Shown: one piece after another, positions 6,526-11,692 of the stretch
Layout of the letters: every line of letters starts with the position of its first letter
Position numbering within the stretch: position 1 is the first letter of the stretch
Source of the DNA: JACPDD01 sp040900105
Lineage (GTDB): Bacteria > Patescibacteriota > Microgenomatia > Levybacterales > UBA12049
Assembly: GCA_040900105.1 (NCBI GenBank)
Contig: JBBDZP010000061.1
Location: 1 to 11,692 of the forward strand
DNA: 11,692 nt
Direction of reading: 5' to 3'
Notes under the pieces: generated by a model
Databases searched by the model: none
Told to the model about the DNA's origin: nothing
What the model saw: the letters and a program-made list of their open reading frames with translations, nothing else
Translations under genes and position numbers: made by a program

Positions 6526-6536
6526 TATTTTTTATG
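6499..6536 (+). repeat. Gene-junction repeat, copy B
   Basis: This is the counterpart of copy A at 3174-3214. It encodes the same KITSG-stop ending with mostly different synonymous third bases (ATT, ACA, AGC, GGA against ATA, ACT, AGT, GGC), and is followed after the stop by a shared TAGTTA before the next ATG. It overlaps the promoter of the isomerase gene. Confidence 0.45.
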
Positions 6537-7571
6537 GACTCCAATGCCAATAGTATTGATAAGTCGAATTTTAGGCAGTTTATTCTTGATGCCCCTGCTC
6601 AATTTGCTATAGGGATTGATCTTGCCAAGGGCGTGAAAATTGAGGGAAACTTTGAAAACGTTACTATTTCCGGAATGGGAGGTTCCGCCTGGCCCGCAAA
6701 TTTATTGCGAGCTTATTGTAATAGCTTATTTAAAAAGAACCCCCAATACAAACCGTTTGAAATTTATATTAACAGGTACTATTCCCTTCCTCCCGAAAGC
6801 CAATCTTCCAGCTCTTTAAACTTCATAACCTCATATTCTGGAAATACGGAGGAGACAATAAGCTCTCTTGAGGAAGTACGCAAGGACAATCTTCCTTTCG
6901 TTGGTCTTTCAAGCGGAGGAAAAGTAGAAGAGCTGTGCAAAAAATATGGTGCTCCACACATAAAGCTTCCCATGCCTCATCCTGATTTTCAACCAAGAAT
7001 GGGAACAGGATTCTTCTTTGGGGCTATGTTTCAGCTTCTTGTTAATCATGGACTCATGCCGGATACGACATCTGAGCTTATTTCTCTTGCGGCTAAGTTA
7101 AATGAGAAGATGGGCGATTTTGAAAAGCAAGGCGTACTATTGGCGAAAAAAATGAAAGGAAAAACAATTGTTATATACTCGTCTCCTAAGTATAAGCCTC
7201 TCTCCATGGTGTGGAAAATTAAGATAAACGAAAATTCAAAGGTTCCTGCGTTTTGGAATTTTTTTCCCGAAATGAATCATAATGAAATGGTCGGATTTAC
7301 AAACCCGCAGGCAAAGTTTTTCATACTAATGATTAGAGATTTGGAAGATGATCAAAGAAACATAAGAAGGTATGCCGCGTCGGCAAAACTTTTGAGAGAG
7401 AAAGGAGTAGAATGCGAAATTATAGATATGGAAAATCATGATGTTTTCTATAAAATGTTCTCAAATATTGCTATAGCAGACTGGGCATCTTATTATCTAG
7501 CTCTTGAATACAAGCAAGATCCTACACCCGTAAAAATGGTTGAAGACCTCAAAAAAATCCTCGCCTCTTAA
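6534..7571 (+). CDS. Bifunctional phosphoglucose/phosphomannose isomerase (SIS domains)
   Basis: This 345-residue enzyme interconverts fructose-6-P with glucose-6-P and with mannose-6-P, linking glycolysis to nucleotide-sugar synthesis. It has two SIS sugar-isomerase domains. The first carries GMGGSA (47-52) and SYSGNTEE (100-107), the phosphate-binding Ser/Thr loop. FPEMNHNEMVGF (244-255) contains the likely catalytic Glu (E251), and H302 is a candidate second catalytic residue. The ending DPTPVKMVEDLK is typical of the family. The length matches the archaeal and bacterial bifunctional PGI/PMI group, not the longer classical PGI. It follows the phosphatase gene by 16 bases and makes biochemical sense next to the mutase. 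ATG 6534 is supported by the leaderless promoter. Confidence 0.93.
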   Translation: MDSNANSIDKSNFRQFILDAPAQFAIGIDLAKGVKIEGNFENVTISGMGGSAWPANLLRAYCNSLFKKNPQYKPFEIYINRYYSLPPESQSSSSLNFITSYSGNTEETISSLEEVRKDNLPFVGLSSGGKVEELCKKYGAPHIKLPMPHPDFQPRMGTGFFFGAMFQLLVNHGLMPDTTSELISLAAKLNEKMGDFEKQGVLLAKKMKGKTIVIYSSPKYKPLSMVWKIKINENSKVPAFWNFFPEMNHNEMVGFTNPQAKFFILMIRDLEDDQRNIRRYAASAKLLREKGVECEIIDMENHDVFYKMFSNIAIADWASYYLALEYKQDPTPVKMVEDLKKILAS

Positions 7572-7577
7572 TTCCTC

Positions 7578-7606
7578 TTGATAATTCTTCTAAATACTTT
7601 CATAAT
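7578..7606 (+). promoter_or_regulatory. Promoter of the PEP-synthase-like gene
   Basis: TTGATA (7578-7583), a 17-base spacer and CATAAT (7601-7606), each one mismatch from consensus, are followed by 8 bases to ATG 7615. The transcript should begin at or next to the start codon. Confidence 0.65.
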
Positions 7607-7614
7607 ATTTTAAT

Positions 7615-8715
7615 ATGACGGCTATCCAGAGATTTGTTGTGGATTTAAAAAGAACGGACGAAGATAGTTGGCTTTTGGGAAAGTTGGGTTCCGAGCTCGC
7701 ATCTCTTGCGGCACTAAAAATAAACATCCCCCAAGGGTTTATAATTACTTCCGAAGCGTATTTCAAGTTTTTAGGCGAAAACAACCTTAGACAAAAAATA
7801 AGGCACTTGCTTACTCATTTTGACGGGAAAGATAAAACTATCGCACAGCACATAAAGAACAATATTCTAAAAGCAGACATACCGAAAGATCTATTAAGCC
7901 AGATATTTACTTACTACAGAAGTCTCGGATGGAAAGACAAAACAGTAACTCTAATTCCTTCTTCAACAGACCCACATTTGAAACTAACATCAAAAATCAA
8001 TGTTAAAGGAGAAGCTGTTTTAATTCAGGACATAAAAGAAATTTGGGCAAGCTATTTTGAGAACGATTTATTAATGTACAGAGAGCACCGGAATTTAAGT
8101 CATTTCAGAACCGCTGTGGCAATCATAGTTCAGAAAGACCTATACCTGCAAAAATCCGGATATGTCCAAGATGGAAATATTACTCTCGGTGAGGGTCCGA
8201 CCCTATCTGAAGGAGAAGAGAAAGAACTCCTAGCTTTAGAGCAAAAAATCAAAGCTGAGTATTTTTTCTCCAAGAAAATAAATTGGGTTGTTTGTCAAGG
8301 TAAAATTTACATAACTGGCATCTCTTGTAAGAGAGATGCCGAGCCTGAAAAAAAACAAATTGGTGGATCATGTGTCGATATATCATACAATAATGAGGCT
8401 GGACTCGGAGGGAGAATTGTAACGGGAGTAATAAAAGTTATAAACGACTCAAAAGACATGAATACTGTCGGATATGATGAGATATTAATTTTGAATGGAT
8501 TAAAAAACTACGAAGATATTAAATCTGTCAAACACGCTAAAGCATTGGTAGTTGACTCTGAAATAGCCAACCTGCACTTAAAATCGGTACTTGAGCAAAT
8601 GAGGCTTCCCGTGGTGGTTGACAAAAATGCCAAAGCTAGTTTTAAAAACGGCACAGTAGTTACGGTTGACGGCACAAGAGGACAAGTTTATCAAGGAAAA
8701 TTCCGCTTAGAGTAA
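7615..8715 (+). CDS. Degenerate PEP synthase / PPDK-like protein
   Basis: This 366-residue protein keeps the outline of the ATP-binding and phosphohistidine domains of PEP synthase / pyruvate phosphate dikinase but has lost most catalytic signatures. The N-terminal W20-LLGKLGSELASL and IPQGFIIT (38-45) match the family opening. Where active enzymes have VAVRSSATAED, this has VTLIPSSTDPH (111-121). The region near INWVVCQGKIYITG (222-235) replaces the usual EWA...ilQaRP end of the ATP-grasp half. The C-terminal swivelling domain is clear (ALVVDSEIANLH to VTVDGTRGQVYQG). H321 aligns with the phosphohistidine, but the GGxTS before it is EIANL. The PEP/pyruvate TIM-barrel is absent. ATP use is therefore doubtful; it may be a pseudoenzyme or phosphocarrier. 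It starts 43 bases after pgi/pmi, and its 3' end overlaps lexA tail-to-tail by 9 bp. Confidence 0.78.
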   Translation: MTAIQRFVVDLKRTDEDSWLLGKLGSELASLAALKINIPQGFIITSEAYFKFLGENNLRQKIRHLLTHFDGKDKTIAQHIKNNILKADIPKDLLSQIFTYYRSLGWKDKTVTLIPSSTDPHLKLTSKINVKGEAVLIQDIKEIWASYFENDLLMYREHRNLSHFRTAVAIIVQKDLYLQKSGYVQDGNITLGEGPTLSEGEEKELLALEQKIKAEYFFSKKINWVVCQGKIYITGISCKRDAEPEKKQIGGSCVDISYNNEAGLGGRIVTGVIKVINDSKDMNTVGYDEILILNGLKNYEDIKSVKHAKALVVDSEIANLHLKSVLEQMRLPVVVDKNAKASFKNGTVVTVDGTRGQVYQGKFRLE

Positions 8716-9336
8716 AAATTTTCTAACAACCCCAACTACTTTCCCCTGAATGTTTAGGGAGGTTGGATAAATGGGTTCCATTGCCGAGTTTGCAGGTTTT
8801 AGTACTACCCTACCGTCCTCCTTGTAGAATTTCTTAAGCGTTGCCAAATTATCATCTACAATAGCAACAACTATGTCCCCGTTGACTGCCTCTACAGCTT
8901 TTTCAATAACCACATAATCCCCATCTAGTATTGCATCTTCAATAAGAGAGCTCCCTTTAACCTGAAGTACATAAGCCGTGTGTTTGCCGGAAATCATTGA
9001 CGCGGATACCGGAAAGGATGCGTTTGGGTCTGTATGGGGTTCAAGGGGTTTTCCCGCCGCTATGAAACCCATGAGAGGCAAATCAACAGACGGCTTACTG
9101 CTTAGATGGGAATAAGTCTTTTCTTCAATTATCTTTAAGACTCTTGTATTGCCGTCAACTTTTTGAACATATCCTTTGTCAACCAAAGATTTAATTAAGG
9201 CGTGGATTGTGGATTTTGCTTTGTGCCCTGTGGCCTGGGCAATCTCACCAAGCGTTGGGGAATATCCATACTGTCTTTGGAACTGCGCAAGATACTCCAG
9301 AACTTCTCTTTCTCTCCTGTATAAAACTCCTGCCAT
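8707..9336 (-). CDS. lexA: LexA repressor, SOS regulator
   Basis: This 209-residue LexA represses DNA-damage genes and cleaves itself when RecA filaments form. The N-terminal winged helix-turn-helix runs through SPTLGEIAQATG (26-37) and KSTIHALIKSLVDKGYV (41-57). The self-cleavage site is A94-G95 in FIAAGKP (91-97). The catalytic pair is S130 (VKGSSLIED) and K168 (LATLKKF). A typical LexA is about 200 residues, so it looks complete and active. ATG 9336 is supported by a strong promoter with 8 bases between the -10 box and the start. A palindrome on the -35 box suggests self-repression. The 3' end overlaps the convergent PEP-synthase-like gene by 9 bp, leaving no room for a terminator between them. 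Confidence 0.96.
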   Translation of the reverse strand: MAGVLYRREREVLEYLAQFQRQYGYSPTLGEIAQATGHKAKSTIHALIKSLVDKGYVQKVDGNTRVLKIIEEKTYSHLSSKPSVDLPLMGFIAAGKPLEPHTDPNASFPVSASMISGKHTAYVLQVKGSSLIEDAILDGDYVVIEKAVEAVNGDIVVAIVDDNLATLKKFYKEDGRVVLKPANSAMEPIYPTSLNIQGKVVGVVRKFLL

Positions 9337-9344
9337 ATTAGTAA

Positions 9345-9374
9345 TTTATACGAAAATTAGGAGAACTTTGTCAA
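9345..9374 (-). promoter_or_regulatory. lexA promoter
   Basis: On the minus strand a perfect TTGACA (9374-9369), an 18-base spacer and TATAAA (9350-9345) are followed by 8 bases to ATG 9336. This is the strongest -35 match in the window together with that of the small gene at 9424-9630, and it implies a leaderless lexA mRNA. Confidence 0.7.
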
Positions 9375-9383
9375 GAGGACAAA
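9367..9383. promoter_or_regulatory. Candidate LexA operator palindrome on the lexA -35 box
   Basis: TTTGTC (9367-9372), 5 bases, then GACAAA (9378-9383): perfect 6-bp inverted arms covering the lexA -35 hexamer. A repressor bound here would block RNA polymerase. Location and symmetry fit autoregulation, but part of the palindrome is the TTGACA itself, and no second full copy was found at uvrB. It matches neither the E. coli nor the B. subtilis SOS box. Confidence 0.4.
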
Positions 9384-9423
9384 CAATATCAAAATCGACG
9401 GGTGACTAGTTTTTTTGAGGTAT

Positions 9424-9630
9424 TTAAGCTGATAATCCTAGATGGTCTTCGACTCGTTTTAATCTCTTACGCTGTTGCATTTGTTCCGTGTCTAATAAAT
9501 TAAGCATGGTCTTTTGATCTTTTTTTAAAGAACGCAAGAGCTTGCCATGCTTTTTTAATTCTTTTTGTATGGGCGCGGTCTCTTCGTTGATTGCTCCCCT
9601 TATCTGATTTAAATCATTCTTGGTTAACAC
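9424..9630 (-). CDS. 68-residue coiled-coil protein of unknown function
   Basis: I do not assign a function. The product is a charged 68-residue protein with no cysteine, signal peptide or membrane segment. It begins MLTKNDLNQIRGAI and continues with a long heptad-like helix rich in K, E, L and Q, ending KRVEDHLGLSA. Small proteins of this style seem common in CPR genomes (from memory, unchecked). The start is GTG at 9630, supported by a strong promoter whose -10 box ends 6 bases upstream. It is divergent from uvrB with 56 bases between starts and lies 87 bases before lexA in the same direction, so its transcription may continue into lexA. A link to the damage response is suggested only by position. 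Confidence 0.72.
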   Translation of the reverse strand: MLTKNDLNQIRGAINEETAPIQKELKKHGKLLRSLKKDQKTMLNLLDTEQMQQRKRLKRVEDHLGLSA

Positions 9631-9636
9631 AAATTA

Positions 9637-9665
9637 AATATACTTTCTTCATTAAATTCTGTCAA
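9637..9665 (-). promoter_or_regulatory. Promoter of the coiled-coil gene
   Basis: On the minus strand a perfect TTGACA (9665-9660), a 17-base spacer and TATATT (9642-9637) are followed by 6 bases to GTG 9630. It is arranged back-to-back with the uvrB promoter: its -35 box lies 7 bases from the uvrB -10 box, so polymerases at the two promoters should compete. Confidence 0.7.
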
Positions 9666-9669
9666 GGTG

Positions 9670-9678
9670 TGGTAAAAT
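9670..9678 (+). promoter_or_regulatory. Extended -10 promoter of uvrB
   Basis: TGGTAAAAT (TG 9670-9671, TAAAAT 9673-9678) is followed by 8 bases to ATG 9687. No -35 hexamer is visible 16-18 bases upstream, which the extended -10 may offset. The mRNA should begin at or beside the start codon. Confidence 0.55.
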
Positions 9679-9686
9679 AGATAGCT

Positions 9687-11687
9687 ATGAAATTTGAACT
9701 AGTAGCTCCATTTAAACCAACAGGAGATCAGCCACAAGCAATAAAGAAGTTAATAGAAAACTATGAGAAAGGTGTTGACCACCAAGTACTTCTTGGAGTT
9801 ACAGGCAGCGGAAAGACATTCACAATAGCAAACATGATCCAAAACATACAAAAGCCCACTTTGGTAATTTCGCATAACAAAACTTTGGCCGGACAGCTCT
9901 ACCAGGAATTTAAAGAATTTTTCCCAAACAACGCAGTATCTTACTTTGTTTCCTACTATGATTACTACCAACCGGAGGCTTACATTGCTCACTCTGATAC
10001 ATACATAGAAAAAGAAGTTGAAATAAATGAAGAAATTGACAAGCTGAGGCTTTTTGCAACAACTAATCTTATGACAAGAAAAGATGTTATTGTCGTGGCG
10101 TCTGTCTCCTGCATTTATAACATTGGTTCCCCTGTTGAATATGGAAAATTCATACTCGAACTTAAACCCGGAATTAGAATGTCACCCAGAGACGTTCAGC
10201 TTCGGCTTGTAGATTTGCAGTACGCCAGAAATGACTACGCTTTTCAAAGAGGAACTTTTAGACTTCGTGGAAATTCAATTGACCTACTCCCCTCTTATTC
10301 GGATTTAGGAATCAAGATCCTAACCGAAAACGACAAAATTACAGCAATCTATGAATTTGATCCTTTAACAGGCGAGAAGATTAAAGTTTTTGAGAATGGA
10401 ACTGTAATTTATCCTGCAAAGCACTTTATGACGGACCCCGCGAATTATGAAAGCGTTTTTGGACAAATTAGAAAAGATTTAGCCAATCAGGTCAAAGTTC
10501 TTGAAAAATCCGGAAAACCTCTTGAGGCCCAAAGGCTTACAAAACGCGTAAATTACGATTTAGACATGATTAGAGAAGTAGGTTATGTAAATGGCATTGA
10601 AAACTATTCCAGATACTTTGACGGAAGACAACCCGGACAGCCGCCCTTTTCACTTCTTGATTATTTTGAACATGCAAGTCCAGAATGGCTTACAATTATT
10701 GACGAGTCGCACATGACATTGCCTCAAATTAGAGGAATGTACAACGGAGACAGGGCAAGAAAAGAGACTCTTGTTGATTATGGCTTTAGACTTCCCTCCG
10801 CATTTGATAATAGACCTCTTAGATATGACGAATTCATGCAGAGAATCCATCAGGCGGTTTACGCTAGCGCAACCCCCGATGAATACGAGATCTCCCTTGC
10901 AAAAGAATCGCCGGATGCAATTGCAGAACAGCTCATTAGACCAACCGGGCTGGTAGATCCGAAGGTCTCTGTAAGGCCTACAAAGGGACAGATTGATGAT
11001 TTAATCAAGGAGATAGAAAAACGCGCAAAAAAAAACGAGAGGACTTTAGTCACAACGCTTACAAAAAGAATGGCTGAAGATTTGACCACATACCTACAGG
11101 AAAGAAATATAAAAGTAGCCTATCTTCACTCGGATATAGAAACTTTGGACAGGCAAGATGTTATAGATCAGCTCAGAAGTGGCGAGCACGATGTCATTGT
11201 AGGAATAAATCTCTTGCGAGAAGGGCTTGATTTGCCTGAGGTGTCCCTTGTTGCAATTCTAGATGCAGACAAAGAAGGATTTTTGCGGTCTCGAACTTCT
11301 TTAGTGCAAACAATGGGAAGAGCGGCAAGAAATATGGATGGCGAGGTAATCATGTATGCAGATGAGCATACCGGCTCTATGAAAGAAGCTATAAAAGAAG
11401 TTGAAAGAAGAAGACAAGTTCAAATTGACTACAATAAAAAACACGGAATTACTCCAACAAGCATTACAAAATCCATACGTGCAAGGCTGGTTGAGAGGGA
11501 GAAGGAAGAAAAAAATTTAAACATCGATTTCCTTTTGGAAATGGGGAACAAGGATGTGCTACTTCCAGATGAGAAGGAGACTGTTATTAAAAAATTGAGG
11601 CGGGAAATGAAGCAGGCAGCTAAGGACTTAGACTTTGAAACCGCCGCAATGCTCCGCGACCGCATCCGTTTTCTCAAGTCAAACTGA
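9687..11687 (+). CDS. uvrB: Excinuclease ABC subunit B
   Basis: This 666-residue damage-verification helicase of nucleotide excision repair is loaded by UvrA and then recruits UvrC to cut. Walker A is GVTGSGKT (37-44). The damage-probing beta-hairpin contains YYDYYQPEAYI (90-100). The Walker B-type box is DESH (339-342). The C-terminal helicase motifs include LREGLDLPEVSL and QTMGRAARN. The C-terminal UVR domain, which contacts UvrC, is the helix pair containing DLDFETAAMLRDRIRFL just before the stop. Length is normal for UvrB (about 660-680), and the stop (TGA) lies 5 bases before the end of the window, so the gene is complete. The start is ATG 9687, 8 bases after the -10 box, with no Shine-Dalgarno sequence. 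The next gene lies outside the window. Confidence 0.98.
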   Translation: MKFELVAPFKPTGDQPQAIKKLIENYEKGVDHQVLLGVTGSGKTFTIANMIQNIQKPTLVISHNKTLAGQLYQEFKEFFPNNAVSYFVSYYDYYQPEAYIAHSDTYIEKEVEINEEIDKLRLFATTNLMTRKDVIVVASVSCIYNIGSPVEYGKFILELKPGIRMSPRDVQLRLVDLQYARNDYAFQRGTFRLRGNSIDLLPSYSDLGIKILTENDKITAIYEFDPLTGEKIKVFENGTVIYPAKHFMTDPANYESVFGQIRKDLANQVKVLEKSGKPLEAQRLTKRVNYDLDMIREVGYVNGIENYSRYFDGRQPGQPPFSLLDYFEHASPEWLTIIDESHMTLPQIRGMYNGDRARKETLVDYGFRLPSAFDNRPLRYDEFMQRIHQAVYASATPDEYEISLAKESPDAIAEQLIRPTGLVDPKVSVRPTKGQIDDLIKEIEKRAKKNERTLVTTLTKRMAEDLTTYLQERNIKVAYLHSDIETLDRQDVIDQLRSGEHDVIVGINLLREGLDLPEVSLVAILDADKEGFLRSRTSLVQTMGRAARNMDGEVIMYADEHTGSMKEAIKEVERRRQVQIDYNKKHGITPTSITKSIRARLVEREKEEKNLNIDFLLEMGNKDVLLPDEKETVIKKLRREMKQAAKDLDFETAAMLRDRIRFLKSN

Positions 11688-11692
11688 TTCTT

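Noticed and set aside
9660..9666. TGTCAAG shared by the uvrB and lexA upstream regions as a LexA half-site
   Set aside because: In both places it is the complement of a TTGACA -35 hexamer of a minus-strand promoter, which explains the match without a repressor site.

Overview
The window looks like a chromosomal housekeeping segment from a small-genome, AT-rich, uncultivated bacterium. My best guess is a member of the Candidate Phyla Radiation near Microgenomates. The reasons are tightly packed genes, many short or divergent versions of core proteins, a bifunctional phosphoglucose/phosphomannose isomerase, a small coiled-coil protein of a kind I associate with CPR genomes, and an almost total lack of Shine-Dalgarno sequences. 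TGA acts as a normal stop (pgm and uvrB), so the code is standard. The taxonomy is inference from gene style, not from a marker phylogeny. I see no mobile elements, CRISPR arrays or phage modules.

Layout: (1) tRNA-Glu(UUC) at 24-96 on +. (2) A cysteine-rich YkgJ-type metal-chelating protein on -, 137-712. (3) A 296-base non-coding gap (713-1008). (4) A long + strand run, 1009-8715: a short, MshC-like cysteinyl-tRNA synthetase homologue; a YkuK/DUF458 RNase H-like protein; a small HExxH metallopeptidase; a divergent DNA polymerase III delta-like protein; phosphoglucomutase/phosphomannomutase; an inositol-monophosphatase-family phosphatase; bifunctional PGI/PMI; and a shrunken, degenerate PEP-synthase-like protein. 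(5) On -, lexA (8707-9336, overlapping the preceding gene tail-to-tail by 9 bp) and a 68-aa coiled-coil gene. (6) On +, divergent from that small gene, a complete uvrB at 9687-11687.

Functionally, the mutase and isomerase interconvert hexose-6-phosphates and hexose-1-phosphates, the entry to nucleotide-sugar synthesis. The phosphatase is translationally coupled to the mutase. LexA and UvrB form a DNA-damage pair separated by the coiled-coil gene.

The most striking feature is promoter architecture. For at least seven of the eleven protein genes a recognisable -10 box ends 6-8 bases before the start codon, and five of these also have a -35 box 17-18 bases further up. Transcription should therefore begin at or next to the start codon, so the mRNAs would be leaderless. 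This also corrects one start: the first in-frame start (TTG, 748) of the YkgJ-like gene lies inside its own -35 box, so ATG at 712 is the likely start. Other points for a second look are the MshC-like cysteine ligase without an anticodon-binding domain, the PEP-synthase-like pseudoenzyme that keeps its phosphohistidine position, a palindrome on the lexA -35 box, and two unrelated genes ending in the same KITSG tail followed by similar DNA.
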